Assembly (NCBI GenBank): GCA_910583995.1
Contig: CAJTYW010000004.1
Coordinates: 80,178-144,177 of the forward strand
From: an uncultured Christensenella sp.
Lineage (GTDB): Bacteria; Bacillota; Clostridia; Christensenellales; UBA3700
Length of the DNA stretch: 64,000 bases
Direction of reading: 5' to 3'
In this document: piece by piece, positions 23,180 to 33,064 of the stretch
How positions within the stretch are numbered: position 1 is the first letter of the stretch
How the letters are laid out: each line of letters opens with the position of its first letter
Made by a program: the position numbers and the translations under genes
The notes under the pieces: model-generated
Database searches by the model: none
Told to the model about the DNA's origin: nothing
The model's input: the letters and a program-made list of their open reading frames with translations, nothing else

Positions 23180-25999
23180 TTAATCATTTAATTTATCTTT
23201 TAAGAATTTACCTGTATAGCTTCCTTCAAACTTAGCTACTTCTTCAGGTGTACCTGTTATCAAAATTCTGCCGCCTTCGTCGCCACCTTCAGGTCCTAAA
23301 TCGATAATATTATCTGCTACTTTTATAACGTCCAAATTATGTTCGATAACTAGTACAGTATTACCCATATCACATAATTTATCAAGAATACCAACAAGCT
23401 TTTTAACATCGTGCGTATGAAGTCCCGTTGTAGGTTCGTCAAGGATATAAAAAGTCTTGCCAGTGCTGCGTTTTGCAAGTTCTGTTGCAAGTTTAACTCT
23501 TTGTGCTTCACCGCCTGACAAAGTAGTTGCGGACTGCCCTAGTTTTATATAACCAAGTCCTACTTCTTGCAAAGTTTTGATTTTTTTGTAAATTGACGGC
23601 AAGTTTTCAAAAAATACACAAGCTTCGTCAACTGTCATTTCCAAAACATCGTAAATTGATTTGCCTTTGTATGTTACTTGCAATGTCTCTCTGTTATATC
23701 TTTTACCACCGCATACTTCGCAAGGCACATAAACATCAGATAAAAAGTGCATTTCTATTTTTATAATACCATCACCCGCACAATTCTCACATCTACCGCC
23801 TGCAACATTAAAGCTAAATCTACCTGCTTTATAACCGCGTGCTTTAGCTTCTGGTGTGCTTGCAAAAAGTTCCCTTATAGCTGAAAAAACACCTGTATAA
23901 GTTGCTGGGTTAGAACGCGGAGTTCTACCAATTGGTGACTGGTCAATGCAAATAACTTTATCTAAATTTTCAATTCCTTCAATAGCTGTACAATTGGTAA
24001 ATTTTTGTCTTGCACCATTTAGTTTAGCTTGCAAAACAGGATAAATAATGCCATTTACCAAACTTGACTTACCACTACCGGAAACTCCTGTTACAACATT
24101 AAATTTGCCAAGTGGAATACTAACGGAAACATCTTTCAAGTTATTTTGCTTAGCACCTTTTACTTGAACAAATAAACCATTACCTTTTCTTCTTGTCTTT
24201 GGCACTTCGATTTTTTTCTTTCCACTCATATATTGTCCTGTTAGCGACTGCTCGCAAGCCATAACCTGCTCAGGAGTTCCCGCACATACTACTTCACCGC
24301 CGTGAATACCTGCTTTAGGTCCTATATCGACAATAAAATCGGCTAAACGCATTGTATCTTCATCGTGTTCGACAACGATAAGCGAATTACCTAAGTCTCT
24401 TAGCGATTGCAGTGTTTTAAGCAATTTTTCGTTATCTCTTTGGTGCAAGCCAATACTTGGCTCGTCAAGGATATACAATACGCCTGTTAGTCCGCTACCA
24501 ATTTGAGTTGCAAGTCTTATTCTTTGTGCTTCGCCGCCCGACAATGTGCCTGCAGACCTTGATAAAGTAAGATAAGTCAACCCTACATTACACAAAAAGT
24601 TTAGTCTTGCATTGATTTCCGTCAAAATTTGCTTTGCAATTTGCATTTCCGTATTTGTAAGTGTTAAACTAGCAAAAAACTCTTTAGCTTTTACAATAGG
24701 TAAATCGCAAAGTTCTGCAATATTAAGTCCGCCTACAGTAACAGATAATGCTTCCTTTTTTAGTCTTTTGCCGTGGCATAAATCGCAAGGCTCTTGTGTC
24801 ATATATTTTTCAATTTCCGCTTTTACAAAATCGGAATTTGTCTCGTTATATCTTCGCTCTAAATTGCTTGCAACACCTTCAAATTTCATTTTGTAAGCAC
24901 CATTAAAGGAAGACGAAGAATAGTTAACTGTATATTCCTTATCGTCGCCATACATTAACAAATCAATTGCTTTTTTTGGCAAATCTTTAAGCGGAGTTTT
25001 TAAATCAAACCCATTTTGTTTAGCAACAATTTTTAGCACACTGCCTGAAATTCTACTTGTATCTAAATTCCAACCAGACACTTCGATTGCACCATCAGCA
25101 AGTGATTTATTCCAGTCTTTTACAAGCTTATTAATGTCAATTACATTGTTAAAGCCTAAACCGTGACATTTAGGACAGGCACCAAACGGATTGTTAAAAC
25201 TGAACATTCTAGGAGCTAGCTCTTCAATTGAAATATCGCAATCAGGACAAGCGTAATTTATTGAAAATAATTGTTTGTTTCCGTCCACTTGAGCTTCCAC
25301 AAGCCCGCCTGCAAGTTTCAAAGCGTTCTCTACGCTGTCAGACAATCTTTTTGATACGCCTTCTTTTATAACAAGCCTATCTATAACAACACTTATTGTG
25401 TGTTTTACATTTTTATCAAGTATAACTTCGTCACTATCAAGTGAATAGTCAATTCCGTCAATTTGAACACGCAAATAACCACTTTTTCTGTATCCTTCAA
25501 GTTGCTTTGTGTACTCGCCCTTTCTTCCACGAACGACAGGTGCAACTATAACAACTTTTGTTTTGTCCCCAAATGCAAGAATTTTATCTACAATTTGGTC
25601 GACAGTTTGATGCTTAATCTCTTTACCGCATTTAGGACAATGTGGAATACCTATTCTTGCATATAAAAGTCTCAAGTAATCATAAATTTCTGTAACAGTA
25701 CCAACAGTTGACCTTGGGTTGTGTGAAGTTGTCTTTTGGTCTATTGAGATAGCAGGAGAAATTCCGTCAATACTATCTACATCGGGCTTATCCATTTGTC
25801 CCAAAAACATTCTTGCATAGGACGATAAACTTTCAATATATCTTCTTTGACCTTCTGCAAAAATTGTATCAAAAGCAAGTGATGATTTACCTGAACCCGA
25901 CAACCCTGTAAACACCACCAATTTATCTCTTGGTATTGTAACATCAATGTTTTTTAAATTGTTTTCTCTCGCCCCTTTTACAATAATCTCATCTTTCAT
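23180..25999 (-). CDS. uvrA: Excinuclease ABC subunit UvrA
   Basis: Damage-recognition ATPase of nucleotide excision repair. The 939-aa protein has two ABC modules: Walker A motifs GLSGSGKSSLAFDT (about residue 31) and GVSGSGKSSLVNG (about residue 640), two LSGGEAQR signatures, and three Cys-rich sites (CPKC near 120; CPDC and CPKC near 250-280; CENC and CEVC near 740-760). Full length. It follows uvrB by 59 bases on the same strand. No LexA box of the GAAC-N4-GTTC type was seen upstream. Confidence 0.97.
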   Translation of the reverse strand: MKDEIIVKGARENNLKNIDVTIPRDKLVVFTGLSGSGKSSLAFDTIFAEGQRRYIESLSSYARMFLGQMDKPDVDSIDGISPAISIDQKTTSHNPRSTVGTVTEIYDYLRLLYARIGIPHCPKCGKEIKHQTVDQIVDKILAFGDKTKVVIVAPVVRGRKGEYTKQLEGYRKSGYLRVQIDGIDYSLDSDEVILDKNVKHTISVVIDRLVIKEGVSKRLSDSVENALKLAGGLVEAQVDGNKQLFSINYACPDCDISIEELAPRMFSFNNPFGACPKCHGLGFNNVIDINKLVKDWNKSLADGAIEVSGWNLDTSRISGSVLKIVAKQNGFDLKTPLKDLPKKAIDLLMYGDDKEYTVNYSSSSFNGAYKMKFEGVASNLERRYNETNSDFVKAEIEKYMTQEPCDLCHGKRLKKEALSVTVGGLNIAELCDLPIVKAKEFFASLTLTNTEMQIAKQILTEINARLNFLCNVGLTYLTLSRSAGTLSGGEAQRIRLATQIGSGLTGVLYILDEPSIGLHQRDNEKLLKTLQSLRDLGNSLIVVEHDEDTMRLADFIVDIGPKAGIHGGEVVCAGTPEQVMACEQSLTGQYMSGKKKIEVPKTRRKGNGLFVQVKGAKQNNLKDVSVSIPLGKFNVVTGVSGSGKSSLVNGIIYPVLQAKLNGARQKFTNCTAIEGIENLDKVICIDQSPIGRTPRSNPATYTGVFSAIRELFASTPEAKARGYKAGRFSFNVAGGRCENCAGDGIIKIEMHFLSDVYVPCEVCGGKRYNRETLQVTYKGKSIYDVLEMTVDEACVFFENLPSIYKKIKTLQEVGLGYIKLGQSATTLSGGEAQRVKLATELAKRSTGKTFYILDEPTTGLHTHDVKKLVGILDKLCDMGNTVLVIEHNLDVIKVADNIIDLGPEGGDEGGRILITGTPEEVAKFEGSYTGKFLKDKLND

Positions 26000-26058
26000 A
26001 ATTCACCATTAATTTATCCGATTTTTATTAAATTTGTTTATTTAACGCTAGCTTAAAG

Positions 26059-28023
26059 TTACATTTCTCTTAGCTGCTTTTTAAGTTCGCTAATAGCTTC
26101 ACGATATTTAATTGCAGACTCAAAATCAAGCTTGCTACTAGCAATAGCCATTCTGCTTTTAAGTATGTCAATTTCACGATATATATCGATTTTCGTAAGC
26201 TTTTTATCATTTTTAGTGTCAATTTTCTTTGTTATTTCCAAAGTATTTACAACATCTTTAACAATAGTTTTTGGAACAATATTATGTTCGATATTGTAGC
26301 TATTTTGCACTTCTCTACGACGATTTGTCTCCGTTATTGCAGCCTTCATACTATCCGTCATATTATCCGCATACATAATAACTCTACCTTCGCTATTTCT
26401 TGCTGCTCTTCCGATAGTTTGAACTAACGAAGTCTCTGAACGCAAAAAGCCTTCCTTATCCGCATCAAGTATTGCAACCAGCTGTACTTCAGGTATATCT
26501 AAACCTTCACGCAATAAATTTATACCGACTAAAACATCAAATTCACCGCGTCTTAAGCCACCTATAATCTCTATTCTTTCCAAAGCATCAATTTCTGAGT
26601 GCATATAATTTACTCTTACATTATGCTCTTTCAGATAGTTAGTAAGTGATTCACTCATTTTTTTAGTAAGTGTGGTTACTAAAACTCTATGTCCCGTTGC
26701 AACTACACTATTGATTTCAGATAACAAATCGTCAATTTGTCCGTCAATTGGACGCACTTCGACCTTAGGGTCAAGCAAGCCTGTAGGTCTAATCAATTGC
26801 TCTGCAATATTATCCGCAAGTTTAAGTTCGTACTCTGCAGGCGTTGCAGAAACACAAATAATCTGGCTTATTTTACTATTAAATTCTTCAAAAGCAAGTG
26901 GTCTGTTGTCAAATGCGGAAGGCAATCTAAAACCATACTCTACAAGGTTAGTTTTTCTTGCCTTGTCACCATTAAACATAGCTCGAAGTTGTGGCAAAGT
27001 TATATGCGATTCGTCTACAATCATAAGATAATCTTTACCAAAAAAGTCAAGCAAAGTATATGGCATTTGTCCCGGTAATCTGCCGTCAAAATAGCGTGAA
27101 TAGTTTTCTATACCATTGCAATAGCCCATCTCACGCATCATTTCCAAATCGTAACTTACTCTTTCTTTTATTCTTTGAGCTTCTATAAGCTTGCCTTTGC
27201 TAGAAAAAAACTCTACTTGTTTTAGCATATCTTTGGAAATCTGATCTAAAGCTTGTTGCATACTTTCGCTGTTTACAACATAGTGGCTTGCAGGAAAAAT
27301 ATTTGCGTGTTCCAAAGTATTGATAGCCCTTGAAGTTACTAGGTCAAATTCGGAAATTCTTTCTATCTCATCACCAAAAAACTCTATTCTAAGCCCTTTA
27401 TCGTTGTTATCCGCTCTCATAACTTCCACAACATCGCCACGTACCCTAAATGTAGAACGCGTAAAATCTATATCTGAGCGTTTATATTGAATTTCCACAA
27501 GTCGTCTTATAAATTCGTCTCTATCAAGTTCCATACCTGGACGAAGAGAAATTGCCATATTGTAATACTCAAGCGGTGCACCAAGACCATAAATACAAGA
27601 CACCGAACAAACGACTATTACATCTCGTCTTTCAGATAAACTGCTTGTAGCGGAGTGCCTTAGCTTGTCTATTTCATCATTGATTTGAAGTTCTTTTTCG
27701 ATATAAGTATCCGAACGCGGGATATAAGCTTCCGGCTGATAGTAATCGTAATAAGAGACAAAATATTCAACTCTGTTGTTAGGGAAAAACTCACGCAACT
27801 CATTACATAACTGAGCAGCGAGAGTCTTGTTGTGAGCAATGACAATAGTAGGTTTGTTAACTTTTTCAATAACATTTGCCATTGTAAATGTTTTGCCCGA
27901 ACCAGTAACACCAAGTAAAACTTGAGTTTTAAGTCCGTCCAAAACACCATCTGCCAAAGACTCAATTGCTTGCGGCTGGTCGCCACAAGGTTTGTATTTG
28001 CTAACTAGCTGAAATTTATCCAT
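26059..28023 (-). CDS. uvrB: Excinuclease ABC subunit UvrB
   Basis: Helicase-like subunit that receives damaged DNA from UvrA and recruits UvrC. The 654-aa protein has Walker A GVTGSGKTF near residue 40, the beta-hairpin YYDYYQPEAYIPRSDTY, DESH box VDESHITLPQL, helicase motif VI QTIGRAARN, and the C-terminal UVR domain (about residues 620-654, EAISELKKQLREM) for UvrC. Full length, operon with uvrA. Confidence 0.97.
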   Translation of the reverse strand: MDKFQLVSKYKPCGDQPQAIESLADGVLDGLKTQVLLGVTGSGKTFTMANVIEKVNKPTIVIAHNKTLAAQLCNELREFFPNNRVEYFVSYYDYYQPEAYIPRSDTYIEKELQINDEIDKLRHSATSSLSERRDVIVVCSVSCIYGLGAPLEYYNMAISLRPGMELDRDEFIRRLVEIQYKRSDIDFTRSTFRVRGDVVEVMRADNNDKGLRIEFFGDEIERISEFDLVTSRAINTLEHANIFPASHYVVNSESMQQALDQISKDMLKQVEFFSSKGKLIEAQRIKERVSYDLEMMREMGYCNGIENYSRYFDGRLPGQMPYTLLDFFGKDYLMIVDESHITLPQLRAMFNGDKARKTNLVEYGFRLPSAFDNRPLAFEEFNSKISQIICVSATPAEYELKLADNIAEQLIRPTGLLDPKVEVRPIDGQIDDLLSEINSVVATGHRVLVTTLTKKMSESLTNYLKEHNVRVNYMHSEIDALERIEIIGGLRRGEFDVLVGINLLREGLDIPEVQLVAILDADKEGFLRSETSLVQTIGRAARNSEGRVIMYADNMTDSMKAAITETNRRREVQNSYNIEHNIVPKTIVKDVVNTLEITKKIDTKNDKKLTKIDIYREIDILKSRMAIASSKLDFESAIKYREAISELKKQLREM

Positions 28024-28342
28024 AGTTTACTTCCGATAATTTGCCTTATTATAAATACCCCGTCAAAAATCGGGGTTATTTTTATCAATATTGCTATTTA
28101 ATTATAATTTTAAAAACTTACACAAATTAATTTGAACAAAATTTATTCCACTTAAAATCAACTTTTCAACTATATTTATTGCCTAATCTACAATCTTTAT
28201 TACTTATTATTTATTAATAAATTTTTAAATTGTATTAATCATTATGTTAAACAAGTTTACATAACAATATATAACTTTAAGTTATTTAAATTAATTAGAT
28301 TATAAATTTAATTTTCTCATAATCTCAAATCATATTATTGTG
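28024..28342. other. Intergenic region upstream of uvrB
   Basis: 319 bases, extremely AT-rich. Only a small hairpin stands out, CCCCG/CGGGG around TCAAAAAT (28059-28076). No convincing promoter, reading frame or SOS box was found. Confidence 0.5.
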
Positions 28343-28708
28343 TTATCTGCCTGCAATTGCATCTAAAATCAATTTTAACAAAAACACACCGATTGCAAGT
28401 GCAACAGACATTGAGATTTTAAAATAAACCCACCTTTTTTCATTCAAAATTTCACGATAAAAAGCCTGACCCTTTTGGTGCAAAGTAAAACACCAAACTG
28501 TCTCCCCTTTCCTTTTTGACTCAACAAGTTCATAGTAGTCATCAAGTTCTAAATCACGAATAATTTTTTTAAGGTCTCCACCTTTAATTTCTATTTTTGG
28601 AGAAATATCGTTAAGCACATCAATAGGACGCATTAAACATACGCCATTTTTATCTATAGAATTATAATAAATTGATTTCATTACAGCTTTTTCTTTTTTG
28701 TTAAGCAT
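28343..28708 (-). CDS. Hypothetical winged-helix-like protein with C-terminal membrane anchor
   Basis: 121 aa. The first 90 residues look like a winged helix (KEKAVMKSIYYNS...LKKIIRDLELDDYYELVESKRKGETVWCFTLHQKG). A single membrane helix closes the protein (about 98-116). The same layout, a DNA-binding-like domain with a C-terminal anchor, is seen in the neighbouring gene at 28762, so the two may be distant paralogues or partners. No family name can be given. Confidence 0.7.
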   Translation of the reverse strand: MLNKKEKAVMKSIYYNSIDKNGVCLMRPIDVLNDISPKIEIKGGDLKKIIRDLELDDYYELVESKRKGETVWCFTLHQKGQAFYREILNEKRWVYFKISMSVALAIGVFLLKLILDAIAGR

Positions 28709-28761
28709 ATCAAACCTTCTTTTTAACTAAAAATTTGTTAATAAAAAATTTATTTAAATAT

Positions 28762-29274
28762 TTACAAAAATAGTACTAATAAAACTATAATCGCACCGAT
28801 TAATCCGCCACCTAGCACTCCACCGCTAAAACCTATTAAAAAGTTTTTCAAATTGCCGTTTTTGTTAGCAATTGTTTTTGTGTTTGCAGTAAGCTGTGAC
28901 ATTATTTCGTTTTGTCCTGAAGGCGCTGTTAAATCATAATTTGTAGTAGCTATAGGTGTATTATTATTTTTTTGTTCTTTTTTGCTTTTCTTTGCATTTA
29001 GTTCATTTTGTCTTGCTATAGCAATGCGATTTAATAATTCCTTTCCTACTTCTGTAAAAGTCAGACAAATAACTTCTTCATCTTGGTATTTTAGGATAAT
29101 AAACTTGTTTTCTACAAGTGATTGAATTTCCTGCATTAAAGCATCTTCTGTAAATGTTACGCCGTAATCATTTTCAATACCACTTAAAATATCAACTTTA
29201 TCAATAGTGTTATACCCTTCTACGCATAATTTATCAAGGACTTCGACCAATTTTACAAGATTAGAATTTAACAT
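28762..29274 (-). CDS. Hypothetical winged-helix-like protein with C-terminal membrane anchor
   Basis: 170 aa. Residues 1-75 resemble a winged helix ending CLTFTEVGKELL, followed by a basic low-complexity linker (KKSKKEQKNNN) and a glycine-rich C-terminal membrane helix (GFSGGVLGGGLIGAIIVLLVLFL region). The ATG at 29274 has AAGGAG in front and is preferred to one 33 bases upstream. Precedes the similar 121-aa gene by 53 bases. Confidence 0.7.
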   Translation of the reverse strand: MLNSNLVKLVEVLDKLCVEGYNTIDKVDILSGIENDYGVTFTEDALMQEIQSLVENKFIILKYQDEEVICLTFTEVGKELLNRIAIARQNELNAKKSKKEQKNNNTPIATTNYDLTAPSGQNEIMSQLTANTKTIANKNGNLKNFLIGFSGGVLGGGLIGAIIVLLVLFL

Positions 29275-29404
29275 AAACACTCCTTTTTCATTATAATTAT
29301 ATAACAATTTTATAAAAAAATCAACTATGTGTGCAAAATTGCTTTATTTCTGCGTCAAAATATGATATTATTTAATGAATAAAAATATACAAAAGGAGAA
29401 TCGT

Positions 29405-31063
29405 ATGAATTTATTAGACAGATATTGTAGCAACATAAACGCATTGGATTACGACGATTTTAGTAAAAATACTCAAATCAATATCCCAGACAACTTTAAT
29501 TTCGGTTACGATGTCGTCGATGAATATGCGCGTTTAACTCCTAACAAAATTGCTTTGGTATGGTGCAATGACGAAGGCGAAGAAAAAATTATTACTTTTG
29601 GAGAACTTAAAGTTTTAAGTGACAAAGTTTGTAGCATTTTGCTTTCACACAACCTTAAAAAAGGTGATTTTATTATGACAATGCTAGGCAGAAGATATGA
29701 ATATTGGATTATTGCCACTGCTTGTCATAAATTAGGCATTGTTTTAGTACCAGCAACTTTTTTGCTTACTGCAAAAGATATTGAATACAGATGTAATAAT
29801 GCAGATGTCAAATTGCTATTTGTAACAAATCAAAACGAAGTTACAAAACACGTAATTGAAGCGATACCAAACTGCAAAGGACTAAAAGCAGTTTACACTC
29901 ACGGCAATATAGACGGAATGATTAATTTGACAAATGCAATTGACAATGCTACGCCAATGGCAACCCCACCTTGGAAAACAGAAAATGATGATATGTTTCT
30001 TGTTTACTTTACAAGCGGAACAACAGGCGAACCAAAAATGGTTGCACACAAATACTTGTATCCGTTAGGTCATATCATTACTGCAAAATTTTGGCAAGAT
30101 GTTGTTGACGACGGCTTGCACTTAACAATGGCAGAAAGCGGTTGGGCAAAATGCAGTTGGGGAAGAATCTACGGACAGTGGATTGCAGGCACATCAATCT
30201 TTGTATATGATTATTTTGGCAGATTTACCCCTACAGATATTTTGCCAATGATTGAAAAATACAAAGTAACAACATTTTGTGCTCCACCTACAATTTACAG
30301 ATTTTTGATAAAAGAAGACTTGTCCAAATACGATTTTTCAAGCTTAACACACTGCTCTACTGCGGGCGAACCATTAAATCCCGAAGTATCTAAGGAATTT
30401 ACTAAGGCAACAGGACTTGAAATTTACGAAGGGTTTGGACAAACTGAATCATCAGTATTACTTGGCACTTACAAGTTTTTAGAGATAAAGCAAGGCAGTA
30501 TGGGCAAACCATCACCAATATACGATATTTATCTTGCAGACAACAACGAAAATGAAGTTGCAGACGGCGAAACTGGTGAAATTTGCATAAAAATGCGTGA
30601 AAATCAATTGGGATTGCTTTATAAATACCATAAAGATGAAGAGCGAACTTTTAATACTTTTGGCAGCGGAGTTTACCACACTGGCGACCTTGCTACAAAA
30701 GACAGCGATGGTTATTACTGGTTTGTAGGAAGAAAAGACGATATTATTAAATCAAGCGGTTACAGAATAGGACCATTTGAAGTTGAATCTGCTTTGCACG
30801 AACACCCTGCTGTTTTGGAATGTGCAATTACAGGTGCACCTGACCCATTACGCGGACAAGTTGTAAAAGCAACTATAGTTTTGGCAAAAGGCTACAGCCC
30901 AAGTGAGGAACTTACTAAAGAATTGCAAAATCATGTTAAAAAAGCTACTGCTCCTTACAAATATCCACGAATTGTAGAATATGTTACAGAATTACCTAAA
31001 ACAATAAGCGGAAAAATCATCAGAAAAGAGATAGCAGCAAGGGACAATAAAAAGCAAGGTTAG
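29405..31063 (+). CDS. Acyl-CoA synthetase (AMP-forming)
   Basis: Activates a carboxylic acid to its acyl-CoA with ATP. The 552-aa protein has the P-loop YFTSGTTGEPKM (about residue 200), YEGFGQTES, the TGD motif YHTGDLATKDSDG, the hinge GRKDDIIKSSGYRIGP and the catalytic lysine in PKTISGKIIRKE. Overall layout is closest to medium-chain acyl-CoA synthetases (ACSM-like) rather than acetyl-CoA synthetase; the substrate is not decidable by eye. The ATG at 29405 follows AAAGGAG; a 10-residue longer start lacks one. Single gene, with a terminator shared with the lipoprotein gene downstream. Confidence 0.9.
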   Translation: MNLLDRYCSNINALDYDDFSKNTQINIPDNFNFGYDVVDEYARLTPNKIALVWCNDEGEEKIITFGELKVLSDKVCSILLSHNLKKGDFIMTMLGRRYEYWIIATACHKLGIVLVPATFLLTAKDIEYRCNNADVKLLFVTNQNEVTKHVIEAIPNCKGLKAVYTHGNIDGMINLTNAIDNATPMATPPWKTENDDMFLVYFTSGTTGEPKMVAHKYLYPLGHIITAKFWQDVVDDGLHLTMAESGWAKCSWGRIYGQWIAGTSIFVYDYFGRFTPTDILPMIEKYKVTTFCAPPTIYRFLIKEDLSKYDFSSLTHCSTAGEPLNPEVSKEFTKATGLEIYEGFGQTESSVLLGTYKFLEIKQGSMGKPSPIYDIYLADNNENEVADGETGEICIKMRENQLGLLYKYHKDEERTFNTFGSGVYHTGDLATKDSDGYYWFVGRKDDIIKSSGYRIGPFEVESALHEHPAVLECAITGAPDPLRGQVVKATIVLAKGYSPSEELTKELQNHVKKATAPYKYPRIVEYVTELPKTISGKIIRKEIAARDNKKQG

Positions 31064-31181
31064 TATTTTATTATTAAGGTTTTAAAATATACAAGTTTAT
31101 AAAATTATAGCTTTAAGTTTAAAAACTTATATAACAAAAGAATATACAAATTTAAATATAAACAATGATAAAATTATAAAC

Positions 31182-31216
31182 AAATAATCACAGGTTTTTC
31201 CTGTGATTATTTTGTT
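31182..31216. terminator. Bidirectional terminator
   Basis: A 13-bp perfect stem, AAATAATCACAGG (31182-31194) with its complement (31200-31212), loop T5, between converging genes. Confidence 0.85.
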
Positions 31217-31239
31217 TTGTATAACAAATTGTTATTTAA

Positions 31240-33063
31240 TTACCATTCATTATCCACTGCAGTTACTGTTACTTCAAAAGTTCTCTCTTCAATGCTTAAC
31301 TCTGTAAAATTTTCAGGGATTACAATATCAAAGTAATATTTTATTTCACCACTAAGAGATTTAAATGTAAAACGCAAAAATTTACCAGCATATTGTTCAG
31401 ACACATTTAATTTATGATATCCTGTTTCATCTACTCTAAATGGCCATATATTCAACCTTCCATCTGCCGTTGAAAAAGTCTGCCACTCATTTTCATACTC
31501 AATAATATCTACATTTGTGATTTTAATTTTAATTTCATAATTAGGAACAACATCTAAAACTATACTATCACCAAATAATTCTTCAAAATAAATTATTCCT
31601 TCATTATTTACCAATGAATAATTACCCCAACTTGGCGATAAGTTTTCCAAAAACTCACCTTCAACAACATAATCAGTCGTTGTTAAACCGTCAACTATTT
31701 GCCCTGTAAGTATATTTTTGTATTTAATATCAAAACTCTTTTTTACAATAGGTACATAATCTATATAAACTATTTCTTCATCGTTATTTTGAGCCAAAAT
31801 ACTTGCTATGATAAAATCTATATATGTATAGTGATAATGTATTTCAGAGTGATAAATTTGTATACTATAATTTATTGTGCTATCATACTCATATACTTTG
31901 TTTTCGTCATAACCAGCACCAGCAAAATAAGCCGAATCATATTCTATTTTATTACCGTCTTTATCTTTTAGCCTTAGCATAAATTTTTTGCCATTCAAAT
32001 ATTCAATACCATTGTCGCTAGACAAATCTATGTTTCCGCTTTCCACATCTTTTTTGGTTACAATATGAACATTAAACATTGTGTAGCCACCTGTATATTG
32101 ATTGTAATACTCATATACAAAAGATTCACCTTCTACAAGCTCTCTGTTAGTTGTAATAATAGTAGAGTCATAAGTTGAATAATAGTTAACTATAAAATCT
32201 GCTTGTATTCTAGATATTCTGTATTCATTATTTTTTAAAAGCAAATAATAATCAAATTGTTTACCGCCACTAATAGTGAAACAATAGTATCCTTTATCAA
32301 AGTTTTTTAATTTTAACAAATGTTTTTCTGAATTGTAATCTCTAAACACGGCATAATTAGCAGTCTCAAGCAAATTATATTTACCATAATTTAAAGTATT
32401 ATTTTTTGAACTTTCATATTTTTCTGCATTGCATGCAATTAAATTAGTATTATTACTTACATTACCTTGCACAAATACTGCAACATTTTTATCGTTTTTA
32501 CCAATAACAGGTATTGGGTCAGGCAATTTACCTTTTGCTGCCACATATTTAAACACTTCTTTAAAAAGTATTACTTGTTTATAATCTTCGCCTGCATCTA
32601 AAATTATATCCTGTTTAATTGGTCTTTCACTTTCCAATATGTATGCACCAGCTTGAGAAATTAATTTTATACCACTATACTCTTGTGCTAGTTTTACTTC
32701 AACCAATTGAACAGCAAAACTGAATCTGTAAAGTTCCGATTTAAAGGAAACATTTTCTGTTATTTCTGAATTGTTTTTCAAATCTTCCGTTTTATATCTC
32801 AATACTATTTTTTCAAATCCGTCACATTGCAAAATAATATCAATCGGCAAAGTACTATTCAATTTAATTGTATATTTAGTATTGCTATTCTTTTCAATAT
32901 CGCCTTCGGGACAATTTACTTGAATATCGCCATAATCTTTGTCTAAATTAACAATTATAGTAACATTGCCATCATAATTATTGTCTTCACCACACGCAAC
33001 TAAGCTAAATGTCAACAATACTATCAATAATACTATTAGTAAAGTAAATATTTTCTTACGCAT
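31240..33063 (-). CDS. Hypothetical lipoprotein of an ABC transporter operon
   Basis: 607 aa with a lipoprotein signal peptide (MRKKIFTLLIVLLIVLLTFS, lipobox LVAC, Cys24). The rest is rich in beta strands, Asn, Tyr and Lys, with no domain I recognise. It is the last gene of an operon with two FtsX-type permeases and an ATPase, 2 bases after the upstream gene, so a surface role linked to that transporter is likely. The C-terminus VTVTAVDNEW closes a strand-rich domain. Confidence 0.75.
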   Translation of the reverse strand: MRKKIFTLLIVLLIVLLTFSLVACGEDNNYDGNVTIIVNLDKDYGDIQVNCPEGDIEKNSNTKYTIKLNSTLPIDIILQCDGFEKIVLRYKTEDLKNNSEITENVSFKSELYRFSFAVQLVEVKLAQEYSGIKLISQAGAYILESERPIKQDIILDAGEDYKQVILFKEVFKYVAAKGKLPDPIPVIGKNDKNVAVFVQGNVSNNTNLIACNAEKYESSKNNTLNYGKYNLLETANYAVFRDYNSEKHLLKLKNFDKGYYCFTISGGKQFDYYLLLKNNEYRISRIQADFIVNYYSTYDSTIITTNRELVEGESFVYEYYNQYTGGYTMFNVHIVTKKDVESGNIDLSSDNGIEYLNGKKFMLRLKDKDGNKIEYDSAYFAGAGYDENKVYEYDSTINYSIQIYHSEIHYHYTYIDFIIASILAQNNDEEIVYIDYVPIVKKSFDIKYKNILTGQIVDGLTTTDYVVEGEFLENLSPSWGNYSLVNNEGIIYFEELFGDSIVLDVVPNYEIKIKITNVDIIEYENEWQTFSTADGRLNIWPFRVDETGYHKLNVSEQYAGKFLRFTFKSLSGEIKYYFDIVIPENFTELSIEERTFEVTVTAVDNEW

Positions 33064-33064
33064 A

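Noticed and set aside
26000..26058. Possible LexA (SOS) box before uvrA, and likewise before uvrB
   Set aside because: No GAAC-N4-GTTC or CGAAC-type palindrome is present in either region.
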